Below are positions 8,504-15,985 of a DNA stretch of 64,000 bases, piece after piece. Within the stretch, counting starts at the first letter, position 1; each line of letters opens with the position of its first letter. The notes below the pieces were generated by a model. It was not told the origin of the DNA. It ran no database searches and saw only the letters and a program-made list of their open reading frames with translations. The translations under genes and the position numbers were made by a program. The DNA lies in contig NZ_CP044129.1 in assembly GCF_009617995.1 (NCBI RefSeq), forward strand, positions 2,976,001 through 3,040,000, written 5' to 3'. The DNA comes from Halomicrobium sp. LC1Hm. GTDB lineage: Archaea; Halobacteriota; Halobacteria; Halobacteriales; Haloarculaceae.

Positions 8504-10936
8504 ATGGACGTTGCGGACCTGCCAGGTGTTCCGTCGTGGCTTCCAGAGCACCTGCAGTCGGCGGGGATCGAGGCACTGTACCCACCGCAGGCCGAGGCCG
8601 TCGAGGCCGGCGTCACGCGGGGCGAGAACCTCGTCGCCAGCATCCCGACCGCCAGCGGCAAGACCCTGATCGCACAGCTGGCGATGCTGTCGGCGATCAC
8701 GGACGCCGCCGGAACGAGCGAAGTGCGTCCGCGGGACGATCCGGAGAACCCATCCGCGGACGGCGACGGCACCGCTCTCGGCGGTACGGCGCTGTACATC
8801 GTTCCCCTGCGGGCGCTGGCCAGCGAGAAGCAGGCCGAGTTCGAGCAGTTCGAGCAGTACGGGCTCGACGTGGGCGTCTCGACGGGCAACTACGAGTCCG
8901 ACGGCGGGTGGCTCGCCGACAAGGACATCGTCGTCGCCACCAGCGAGAAGGTCGACTCGCTGGTGCGCAACGACGCGCCGTGGCTCGACGACCTGGCCTG
9001 TGTCGTCAGCGACGAGGTCCACCTCGTCGACGACGCCGAACGCGGGCCGACGCTGGAAGTGACCCTCGCGAAGCTGCGACGGATCAACCCCGACATGCAG
9101 ACGGTCGCGCTGTCGGCGACGATCGGCAACGCCGACGTGCTCGCCGAGTGGCTCGACGCCGCACTCGTCGACTCGGACTGGCGACCGATCTCCCTGAAGA
9201 AGGGGGTCCACTTCGGACAGGCGCTCCACCTCGAAGACGGCAGCCAGTCGGAGCTGCCGGTCCACAATAGCGAGAAGCAGACCGCCGCCATCGTCCGGGA
9301 CACCCTCGACGACGACGGCTCGACGCTGGTGTTCGTCAACTCCCGGCGCAACGCGGAGGCCGCCGCGGGACGACTGGCCAGCGTCACCCGCGAGGCCCTG
9401 ACTCCGGAAGAGCGAAAGCAACTCGCGGACGTGGCCGCGGAGATCAGAGACGTGAGCGACACCGAGACGAGCGACGACCTGGCCGACGCCGTCGCCGACG
9501 GGGCCGCATTTCACCACGCCGGATTGGCGTCGGGACACCGCGAACTCGTCGAGGAGGCCTTCCGCGACCGACTGCTGAAGGTCGTCAGCGCCACGCCGAC
9601 GCTGGCGGCGGGGGTCAACACGCCCAGCCGCCGGGTCGTCGTCCGGGACTGGCGACGCTACGACGGCACCGCTGGCGGAATGCAGCCCCTCTCGGTACTC
9701 GAAGTCCACCAGATGATGGGGCGGGCCGGCCGGCCGGGGCTGGACCCCTACGGCGAGGCGATCATCCCCGCTGCGAGCCACGACGAACTCGACGAGCTGT
9801 TCGACCGGTACGTCTGGGCCGATCCCGAGCCGGTCCAGTCGAAGCTGGCCGCCGAGCCGGCACTGCGGACTCACCTGCTGGCAACGGTCGCGAGTGGGTT
9901 CGCCCGCTCTCGGGACGGGCTGCTCGAATTCCTCGAACGAACGCTCTATGCCACCCAGACCGACGAGAGCGGCCGGCTGGCACGGGTCGTCGACGAGGTG
10001 CTGGGCTACCTGCAGCGCAACGACTTTCTGGAGCGTGACGGCGAGGAGCTCTCGGCGACCTCGCTGGGCCACACCGTGTCCCGGCTCTACCTCGACCCGA
10101 TGAGCGCCGCCGAGATCATCGACGGCCTGCGGTCGGGCGGTGGCTCTGGTGCCAGCGGCGACGACGCGAGCGAGGAACCGGCCGGTTTCACGACCGCGAG
10201 CGAGCTCGCCGACGAGGCGGGCGACGGCGAGGCAGTCAACGACCCGACCGCGATGGGACTGTACCACCTCGTCGCGCGCACCCCGGACATGTACGAGCTG
10301 TACCTCCGTTCTGGCGACGAGGAGGAGTACAGCCAGATCGCCTTCGAACGTGAGACAGAGTTCCTCGGGCGGATGCCGTCGGAGTTCGAAGACGACCGGT
10401 TCGCGGACTGGCTCGCCGCGCTCAAGACCGCACGCTTGCTGGAGGACTGGGCCAGCGAGGTCGACGAGGACGAGATCACCGACCGCTACGGCGTCGGCCC
10501 CGGCGACATCCGCGGCAAGGTCGAGTCCGCCCAGTGGCTGCTGGGGGCCGCCGAGTCGCTGGCGAGCGAACTCGGGCTCGACGCCGCGCCGGCCATCCGG
10601 CGCGCCCGGACCCGAGTCGAGCACGGCGTCCGCGAGGAGCTGGTCGACCTGGCGGGCGTCCGCGGCGTCGGGCGCAAGCGCGCACGACGGCTGTTCGACG
10701 CCGGCATCGAGAGCCGTGCCGACCTCCGAGACGCCGAGAAGTCGGTCGTGCTGGCGGCGCTGCGCGGCAGGGCCAAGACCGCCGAGAACGTCCTGGAGAG
10801 CGCCGGCCACCGCGATCCGTCGATGGACGGCGTCGAGCCCTCCGAGGACGTGTCGTGCGAGCGAAGCGACGGCGACGGGCTAGCGTCGGACGACGAGAAG
10901 ACGACAGACGACCAGACCAGCCTGGGTGATTTCTGA
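8504..10936 (+). CDS. hel308: ATP-dependent DNA helicase Hel308
   Basis: 810-aa superfamily 2 helicase. Visible motifs: Walker A IPTASGKT (residues 47-54), motif II DEVH (170-173), SATIGN (motif III), [11 protein letters not shown] (motif IV), [19 protein letters not shown] (motif V) and [11 protein letters not shown] (motif VI). Next come the winged-helix and ratchet domains, then a helix-hairpin-helix region ([21 protein letters not shown]). Hel308 unwinds lagging strands at stalled replication forks. There is an acidic insert between motifs I and Ia (about residues 72-94). The C-terminal tail ends in SLGDF, resembling a PIP-type clamp-binding motif. The tail also carries an 11-nt repeat motif in frame (10859-10869). 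Its stop overlaps the start of cgi121. Confidence 0.93.
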   Translation: MDVADLPGVPSWLPEHLQSAGIEALYPPQAEAVEAGVTRGENLVASIPTASGKTLIAQLAMLSAITDAAGTSEVRPRDDPENPSADGDGTALGGTALYIVPLRALASEKQAEFEQFEQYGLDVGVSTGNYESDGGWLADKDIVVATSEKVDSLVRNDAPWLDDLACVVSDEVHLVDDAERGPTLEVTLAKLRRINPDMQTVALSATIGNADVLAEWLDAALVDSDWRPISLKKGVHFGQALHLEDGSQSELPVHNSEKQTAAIVRDTLDDDGSTLVFVNSRRNAEAAAGRLASVTREALTPEERKQLADVAAEIRDVSDTETSDDLADAVADGAAFHHAGLASGHRELVEEAFRDRLLKVVSATPTLAAGVNTPSRRVVVRDWRRYDGTAGGMQPLSVLEVHQMMGRAGRPGLDPYGEAIIPAASHDELDELFDRYVWADPEPVQSKLAAEPALRTHLLATVASGFARSRDGLLEFLERTLYATQTDESGRLARVVDEVLGYLQRNDFLERDGEELSATSLGHTVSRLYLDPMSAAEIIDGLRSGGGSGASGDDASEEPAGFTTASELADEAGDGEAVNDPTAMGLYHLVARTPDMYELYLRSGDEEEYSQIAFERETEFLGRMPSEFEDDRFADWLAALKTARLLEDWASEVDEDEITDRYGVGPGDIRGKVESAQWLLGAAESLASELGLDAAPAIRRARTRVEHGVREELVDLAGVRGVGRKRARRLFDAGIESRADLRDAEKSVVLAALRGRAKTAENVLESAGHRDPSMDGVEPSEDVSCERSDGDGLASDDEKTTDDQTSLGDF

Positions 10937-11436
10937 TGCAGGTGATCGAGGGCACTGCGACCGTCGACGACGTGGACCAGTTCGTCGAGCGACTCGGATC
11001 GCTGGGCGAAGATCACGGCGTCGTCGTCCAGGCGTTCGACGCCCGCTACGTCGTCGACCGACGGCACCTCGAACGGGCGGTCGAGTTGGCCGATCGCGCG
11101 TTCGACCGCGGCGAGTCGATCGCCCGCGACCGGGCCGTCGAGATCCTGCTGTACGCCGCCGGTCGCCGCCAGATCAACCGCGCGCTGGCGATGGGCGTCG
11201 GAGAGGGCAGCCAGCCCGCCGTCGTCGTGGTCCACGACCCCACGGGCGAGGGCAGCGAGGCCGCGGCCGCCGACGCCGTCAGCGACCTGCTCGAACCGGG
11301 CGAGACGCTCGGTCGGTACGACGAGGGGCTCGTGCGGGAGTTCTTCGACGTGAACGAGGCCGAGCTGGCGGCGACCAGTGGCACGCTCTCGGATCTCGTC
11401 GCCGAGCGGGTCGCGCTGTTGACCGTCGAGCGATGA
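10936..11436 (+). CDS. cgi121: KEOPS complex subunit Cgi121
   Basis: 166 aa resembling Cgi121/TPRKB, the KEOPS subunit that helps deliver tRNA for N6-threonylcarbamoyl-adenosine (t6A37) synthesis. The family-typical helix AVEILLYAAGRRQINRALAMGV (about residues 73-94) is followed by PAVVVVHDP. The ATG overlaps the hel308 stop (TGATG), so the two are co-translated. The hel308-cgi121 pairing recurs in haloarchaea (family knowledge, not checked here). Stop TGA at 11434-11436. Confidence 0.85.
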   Translation: MQVIEGTATVDDVDQFVERLGSLGEDHGVVVQAFDARYVVDRRHLERAVELADRAFDRGESIARDRAVEILLYAAGRRQINRALAMGVGEGSQPAVVVVHDPTGEGSEAAAADAVSDLLEPGETLGRYDEGLVREFFDVNEAELAATSGTLSDLVAERVALLTVER

Positions 11437-11495
11437 TGCCGACGGGAGTGTCCGTGTCGCGGGTGCGAGACGTGTCCGTCTCTCGTCACGTATGA
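11434..11495 (+). repeat. Possible degenerate stop-codon element after cgi121
   Basis: It begins TGATGCCGACGG, using the cgi121 stop, and ends CACGTATGA. An inner hairpin GAGAC-GTGTCC-GTCTC lies around 11468-11483. The ends resemble the 84-bp elements at 25212, 31258 and 40043, but the interior is only about 62 bp. Possibly just a transcript-end hairpin. Confidence 0.35.
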
Positions 11496-11556
11496 CGATC
11501 ACCCCAGAACGGTATTAAGAACCTATAACACCGCCTGTGGCGGGGCTTTGGGTACG

Positions 11557-12441
11557 ATGGTGTACTTCGAGGGAGCCGGACTCTTGATCGGTGCGATCGC
11601 ACTCGGAGCGGTCCACGGCATCGAACCGGGACACGGCTGGCCCGTGGCCGCCTCCTACGCCTTAGATCAGACGAACAAGTGGGCGTACGGCTTCGCCGCG
11701 AGCCTGATCCTCGGCGTCGGCCACCTCGTCAGCAGCATCGCGATGGTCGGCGCGTTCTTCTACGCCAAGGAGTATTTCAGCCTCACGCAGGTCAACGAGC
11801 CGATGACGGTGTTGGGCGGCCTCCAGATCGGCGGCCCCGTCAGTCTCGTGGCCGGCGTCCTGCTGATCGGGCTCGGGCTCCGAGAGTACCTGTCTGGCCA
11901 CACACACGGCACCAGTATCGGCCACGACCACGACGGCGGCCACGACCACGATCACACACACGACACGGACGACGGCCACGAGGGACACCACCACGCTGGC
12001 ACCGACGATCACGGGCACGAGATCGACGGCAGTCACGAGCACCACAGTGAAGCCGACGACGAGTTCGGCGAGCGAGCGGACCGGAGCCTCGTCGATCGAC
12101 TGAAGACGCTGGTCCCGTTCGTCGGCGGCGGGCACGCGCACGGAGAGATGGACACCGACCGCGGGCTCCTGGGAATCGCGTGGTTCGCGTTCGTCCTGGG
12201 GTTCGCACACGAAGAAGAGTTCGAGATCATCGCGCTCTGTGCCGGTTCGGACGCGTGTCTCGAACTCATGAGTGCGTACGCGCTGACGGTCGTCGTCGGC
12301 ATCGTCGGGCTGACGATGCTGTTGATCGCGGGCTACCAGCGCTGTGAGGAACGCGTCGAGCGGTACGCGCCGTATCTCCCCGTGTTCTCCGCGGTCGTCC
12401 TCGTCGTCATGGGGGTCGGCTTCGTCACCGGCATCTTCTGA
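11557..12441 (+). CDS. NicO/RcnA-type nickel/cobalt transporter with His-rich loop
   Basis: Membrane protein of about 294 aa from ATG 11557 (MVYFEGAG); a TTG nine bases upstream is less likely. N-terminal helices carry ALGAVHGIEPGHGWPVAAS, with the HxxxPGH-type metal motif of NicO/HoxN-like proteins. A hydrophilic loop (about residues 107-180) is packed with His and Asp (GHDHDGGHDHDHTHD). A second motif, LGFAHEEEFEIIALC, lies in the C-terminal half. The family moves Ni2+ or Co2+ across the membrane; the long His-rich loop suggests metal buffering or efflux. A TATA-like element AACCTATAACA precedes at about 11520-11530. Confidence 0.8.
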   Translation: MVYFEGAGLLIGAIALGAVHGIEPGHGWPVAASYALDQTNKWAYGFAASLILGVGHLVSSIAMVGAFFYAKEYFSLTQVNEPMTVLGGLQIGGPVSLVAGVLLIGLGLREYLSGHTHGTSIGHDHDGGHDHDHTHDTDDGHEGHHHAGTDDHGHEIDGSHEHHSEADDEFGERADRSLVDRLKTLVPFVGGGHAHGEMDTDRGLLGIAWFAFVLGFAHEEEFEIIALCAGSDACLELMSAYALTVVVGIVGLTMLLIAGYQRCEERVERYAPYLPVFSAVVLVVMGVGFVTGIF

Positions 12442-12478
12442 TACGGCGGTCGTTGATCCGTGAACGAGAGCCGGCTAC
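12439..12478 (+). repeat. Degenerate stop-codon element between nicO and purA
   Basis: Starts with the NicO stop (TGATACGGCGGTCG) and continues ATCCGTGAACGA then AGCCGGCTACGTC. This matches the left part of the 84-bp element at 31258 (TGATACGACCG, TCTGTGAACGA). Only about 33 bp separate the two convergent stop codons. Confidence 0.5.
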
Positions 12479-13878
12479 GTCGTCGGGTTCTCCAGTACGA
12501 TGGTCTGGTCGCGGCCGGGGCCGACGCCGACGGCGTACAGCGACGTGTCCAGCTCTGACTCGACGAATTCGAGGTAGTCGCGGGCGTTCTCCGGGAGCGC
12601 GTCGTAGCCCTCGCTGGCGACGGCGTCCCAGTCGACTTCGGGCCAGCCGTCGAACGTGCGGTAATTCACCGAGCAGCGACCCCACTCCTCGGTCGTCGGC
12701 GGGACGGTGTCGATCTCGGTGCCGTCGAGATCGTAGCTGACGCCGACCTGGACCTCGTCGAGGCCGGCCAGTACGTCGATGTGGCCGACGACGACGCCGG
12801 TGAACCCGCTGGCCCGCGTCGCGTGGCGAAGCACCGGGAGGTCGAGCCAGCCGACACGGCGCGGTCGGCCGGTGACCGTGCCGTACTCGCCGCCCTCGTC
12901 GCGGATGTAGGTCGCGAGTTCCTCCTCGCGCTCTCCGGCATCACTCAGCGGCTGCGCCGCTTCGTGGTCCGAGGCGCGCTGCGCCTCGCTGCCCTCGTAG
13001 CCCGGCGTGTCGCCCTCGACGCCGGCCAGCTCGGTCGGCAGCGGGCCGCTCCCGACGCGCGTGGCGTAGCCTTTGACGATGCCGACGATCTCGCCCTGCC
13101 CGATCTCGGTCGGCCCGAGGCCGGTCCCGGTACAGGCCCCACCGGCGGTCGGGTTCGACGAGGTGACGAAGGGGTAGTTCCCGTGGTCGATGTCGATGAG
13201 CGTCCCCTGTGCGCCTTCGAGCAGCACCTCGTCGCCGTCGTCGATGCGAGACTGGAGGTAGTCGCCACAGTTGACGGTCATCCCTTCCTCGGCGAGTCGC
13301 TCGCCGTAGCCGCTGTAGGTCTCGAAGAGTTCGTCGATGTCGAGTTCCTCGCCGCATTCCTTGCCGAACACGTCCTCGACGACGGCACGCTTCTGGGGAA
13401 CGACGTACTCCAGTCGCGTCCGCAACACCTCCTCGTCGAGCAGGTCGCCGACCCTGATTCCCCGCCGACCGGCCTTGTCCTCGTAGGTCGGGCCGATCCC
13501 CCGCCCCGTCGTCCCGACCTCCTCGTCTTTGTCCTCCTCTTCGATCCCGTCCAGTCGCCGGTGGTACGGGAAGATGACGTGGGCGCGCTCCGCGACGCGC
13601 ACGTCCGGGTCGAGGCCGCGCTCGCGGAGGGCGTCGAGTTCGTCGAACAGCGTCTCGGGGTTGACGACACAGCCGTTGCCGATGACGCAGGTCTTCCCCC
13701 GAACGACGCCGGAGGGCAGCAAGGAGAGTTCGTAGGTCTCGTCGCCGACGACGACGGTGTGGCCGGCGTTGTCGCCGCCCTGATAGCGAACGACGACGTC
13801 GGCACCCTCGCCGTAGAGATCGACGGTGCCGCCCTTCCCCTCGTCGCCCAGCTGCGAGCCGATGATCGTGACGGTCAT
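12475..13878 (-). CDS. purA: Adenylosuccinate synthetase
   Basis: 467 aa. GDEGKGG (residues 11-17) is the GTP P-loop and family signature; GDNAGHT and GPTYEDKAGRRGI follow, and GRPRRVGWLD near residue 335 is also diagnostic. Catalyses IMP + Asp + GTP to adenylosuccinate, the first committed step to AMP. Compared with bacterial enzymes (about 430 aa) it has an insertion around residues 295-312 (SEAQRASDHEAAQP) encoded across a perfect 8-bp palindrome (12970-12988). Convergent with nicO. The upstream TATA-like region (CGGTATTTTTACCC) is close to the ATG at 13878. Confidence 0.95.
   Translation of the reverse strand: MTVTIIGSQLGDEGKGGTVDLYGEGADVVVRYQGGDNAGHTVVVGDETYELSLLPSGVVRGKTCVIGNGCVVNPETLFDELDALRERGLDPDVRVAERAHVIFPYHRRLDGIEEEDKDEEVGTTGRGIGPTYEDKAGRRGIRVGDLLDEEVLRTRLEYVVPQKRAVVEDVFGKECGEELDIDELFETYSGYGERLAEEGMTVNCGDYLQSRIDDGDEVLLEGAQGTLIDIDHGNYPFVTSSNPTAGGACTGTGLGPTEIGQGEIVGIVKGYATRVGSGPLPTELAGVEGDTPGYEGSEAQRASDHEAAQPLSDAGEREEELATYIRDEGGEYGTVTGRPRRVGWLDLPVLRHATRASGFTGVVVGHIDVLAGLDEVQVGVSYDLDGTEIDTVPPTTEEWGRCSVNYRTFDGWPEVDWDAVASEGYDALPENARDYLEFVESELDTSLYAVGVGPGRDQTIVLENPTT
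12970..12988. repeat. In-frame palindrome inside purA
   Basis: CGAGGCGC, a 3-nt loop GCT, then GCGCCTCG: a perfect 8-bp hairpin in coding sequence. The same arms occur in rio1 (24037-24055) with loop TGC, and fused without loop at 1213-1226. The encoded peptide (SEAQRAS) interrupts a region where PurA homologues normally have a short loop. Confidence 0.7.
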
Positions 13879-13945
13879 ACCGCCCCGGTATTTTTACCCT
13901 CGCTACAAATCGGTGCCGGTTTGACCGGCCGTCGGAGCCGACCCG

Positions 13946-14488
13946 TCAGTACTCCCGCTCGCCGGCTTCGATCGTGGTGTCGAGCCAGTTGGCTTCGGGC
14001 GGGAGCGGACAGGAGAACGTCTCGCTGAACGCACAGAAGGGGTTGTACGCGAGATTGAAATCGAGCACGACCTCGTCGCCGTCGGCGAGGGTCTCGTCGG
14101 GCTCCAGTTCCATGTAGCGCCCGCCGGAGTAGGTCTGCTGGCCGGTCGTCTTGTCGCGGAAGGGGACGAAGATCGCGTCGTCGGCGTCCTGACGGTAGCC
14201 CGCGAGTTCGTACGCCTCGCCGTCGATCTCGAACTCGAACGTGACGACGCGCCGGTAGCGGACCGTCCGGCCGTCGCTGGTCTCCATCTCGACCGGCTCG
14301 GGCGAGTCGGCGACGGTGACCGTCGCAGTCACCCGGTAGGTCGGATCGGGGTCGAAGTAGTCCAGCCCATCGAAGTCCTCGCGGTCTTCTGGGGGGATCG
14401 GCGACTGGCGGTGTTCGTCGAAGAAGGCGTCTTTCTCCTCGCGACTCGCTCGCAGTTCGTCGGCCCATCCGTCGGGTACGTCGCTCAT
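13946..14488 (-). CDS. DUF1684-type protein
   Basis: 180 aa, no signal peptide. The start WADELRASREEKDAFF and the late motifs VPFRDKTTGQQTYSGGRYMEL and LDFNLAYNPFCAFSETFSCPLPP match the DUF1684 family, whose conserved GRY and NPYC-like residues suggest a small-molecule or metal-binding beta-barrel. Biochemical function is unknown. The ATG at 14488 is preceded by GTATAAACC (around 14513-14521, minus strand), a TATA box giving a very short leader. Confidence 0.75.
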   Translation of the reverse strand: MSDVPDGWADELRASREEKDAFFDEHRQSPIPPEDREDFDGLDYFDPDPTYRVTATVTVADSPEPVEMETSDGRTVRYRRVVTFEFEIDGEAYELAGYRQDADDAIFVPFRDKTTGQQTYSGGRYMELEPDETLADGDEVVLDFNLAYNPFCAFSETFSCPLPPEANWLDTTIEAGEREY

Positions 14489-14578
14489 GGGGTGGGGTAC
14501 GCCACGGGGAGGTTTATACTGCCGGCTGTCGGACGCGAGCGAGACACGACGGGCTCGGCGACGAGCGTCACGAGAGAA

Positions 14579-14649
14579 TGCGCCGTCCGGGAATTGAACC
14601 CGGGCTATTAGCTTGGGAAGCTAATGTCCTACCACTGGACCAACGGCGC
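14579..14649 (-). tRNA. tRNA-Gly (anticodon CCC)
   Basis: 71 nt on the minus strand. Acceptor stem GCGCCGT pairs with ACGGCGC, discriminator A at 14579. D stem GTCC/GGAC; anticodon stem TTAGC/GCTAA with loop TTCCCAA (anticodon CCC, reading GGG); T stem CCGGG/CCCGG with loop TTCAATT. No CCA is encoded and there is no intron. Immediately upstream its first eleven or so bases recur twice (see repeats 14640-14765). Confidence 0.96.
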
Positions 14650-14765
14650 TCACTTCGTTCGCCCCGCGGATCGTGAACTACTTGTTCACTCACCAACGGC
14701 GCGCTCACTACGTTCGCGCCCCGCGGATCGCGAACCAGCTCATTCGCTCACCAACGGCGCTCGTT
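14640..14765. repeat. Tandem duplications of the tRNA-Gly 5' end and flank
   Basis: On the plus strand CCAACGGCGC (the complement of the tRNA 5' end) recurs at 14640, 14693 and 14751. It is separated by copies of a 42-48 bp flank with CGCTCACT-CGTTCG, CCCCGCGGATCG and a hairpin. The hairpins covary: GTGAAC/GTTCAC in unit 1 and GCGAA/TTCGC in unit 2. The first copy is the tRNA itself; the others are 5'-end fragments only. Confidence 0.8.
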
Positions 14766-14820
14766 CACACGTTGTACCTCGGTCGCACTTGAACGTAGCG
14801 TTTCGTCGGACGACAGCGAC

Positions 14821-15300
14821 TTGTCGCTACAGGCCCCAGTCGTCGCCGTGACGCCACGGACGGACCCGCTCCCGCCGTCGCTCTTGTTGTACTTCGACGC
14901 GAGCGTCCGCTACGGCGAGGACAACGCGACGCCGACCTCCGCAGCGGTGGGGTTCGTCGTCGAAGACGGCACGGAGACGATGATAGAGGGATCGCTCCCG
15001 ATTCGGACGTTCGTCTCCAGCGCACACTTGGAGTACCGCGCGCTGTTAGAGGGCGTGCAGGCGGTCGCGGGCCTGGACGGGCGGATCGCATCGTTACACG
15101 TCCACGGCGACGCCGACGCGGTGATCGACGCGGTCGACCCGGCGACCGACGCGACGCCGGGCGACCGGATCATGCGCCAGCGCGTCGCGGCCATCCGGGC
15201 GGCCGTCGACGAGATCCCGACGGTCACCTACCGCGCCGTCGGGCGGGGGCGCAACGAGCGCGCCCACGAACTCGCGCAGTCGGGCCACGCGACCGAGTAG
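14821..15300 (+). CDS. RNase HI-like protein
   Basis: 159 aa with the RNase H fold and its acidic active site: YFDASVRYG (Asp, strand 1), LEYRALLEGVQ (Glu, helix A) and HVHGDADAVID (Asp, strand 4). The C-terminal VTYRAVGRGRNERAHELAQ fits the last catalytic segment. It would cleave RNA in RNA-DNA hybrids; archaeal type HI proteins of this size are known to do so. A TTG at 14821 is the longest start and a GTG at 14848 an alternative. Start placement is uncertain, product identity fairly sure. Confidence 0.8.
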   Translation: MSLQAPVVAVTPRTDPLPPSLLLYFDASVRYGEDNATPTSAAVGFVVEDGTETMIEGSLPIRTFVSSAHLEYRALLEGVQAVAGLDGRIASLHVHGDADAVIDAVDPATDATPGDRIMRQRVAAIRAAVDEIPTVTYRAVGRGRNERAHELAQSGHATE

Positions 15301-15306
15301 CCGAGG

Positions 15307-15975
15307 TCAACGTCGGCGGCCCAGCAGGGCCGCGATCGCGAGTGCGAGCGCTGCGGCCAAGGCGTCGAAGCCGGGACCGGAGCCCGTCGTCGTCACCGCA
15401 CCGCCGCCCGACGCGTCCGTCTCGGGTGGCTCGCCGCCGGACGCGGCGTCGGTGGTCGGCTGCCGGTCCGTCTCTGTCGGGGTCGCCGTCGGCGCATCGA
15501 CCGCGATGGTGCCCGCCGCCGTCCCCGGATCGACGCGACCGCCGTCGTCGTCGTCGATCTGAGCAGCCTCGACGGCGAGAGGCGCAGTGCCCGTGCCGTT
15601 GGCCTCGACGGTGACCGTCGCGAGGGTCACGTTCGTGGCACCCGGGCCGACTGCGGACTCTAGGTCTGCGGCCTCGATCGTGATTTCCCGGCCGTCGGGA
15701 CCGACATCGGGGTCAGTCGTCGGTCGGAACTGGTCGGGATACTCGGCACCGCCGACGGTCGCGACGCCAGAGCGGAGCGCGAGGCGGACCTCGAATCCGG
15801 CGAGTCCGTCCGGAGCCGAGTCGAGTGCCACGCGAACCGTCGTCGAGCCGTCCGGTTCCAGCGTCGCGTCGGCGATCGTGAGCGTCGGCTCGCTCTGGAC
15901 GCCCCCGGCGGGCGCGACCGCCAGAGAGGCCGCCAGGACGACGACGCAGGCGAGGACGAGCGGTCGAGTGGTCAT
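15307..15975 (-). CDS. Secreted cohesin-like protein with PGF-CTERM anchor
   Basis: 222 aa. Signal peptide (RPLVLACVVVLAASLAVAPAGGVQS), one beta-sandwich domain (residues about 30-150), a Thr/Pro/Asp spacer, then GSGPGFDALAA followed by a hydrophobic helix and GRRR. The ending is a PGF-CTERM signal, processed by archaeosortase and lipid-anchored to the cell surface. The sandwich (LTIADATLEPDGSTTVRVALDSAP, GLAGFEVRLAL, TNVTLATVTVEANG) resembles cohesin/hyalin-type carbohydrate or dockerin-binding domains. It starts 10 bp after the dockerin-bearing PhoX gene, so the two are co-transcribed. The partner role is inference. Confidence 0.75.
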   Translation of the reverse strand: MTTRPLVLACVVVLAASLAVAPAGGVQSEPTLTIADATLEPDGSTTVRVALDSAPDGLAGFEVRLALRSGVATVGGAEYPDQFRPTTDPDVGPDGREITIEAADLESAVGPGATNVTLATVTVEANGTGTAPLAVEAAQIDDDDGGRVDPGTAAGTIAVDAPTATPTETDRQPTTDAASGGEPPETDASGGGAVTTTGSGPGFDALAAALALAIAALLGRRR

Positions 15976-15985
15976 CGGTCGACGA

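Noticed and set aside
8165-10810. 881-aa minus-strand frame opposite hel308
   Set aside because: Mirror of the helicase codons, no domain visible, while hel308 has all helicase motifs.
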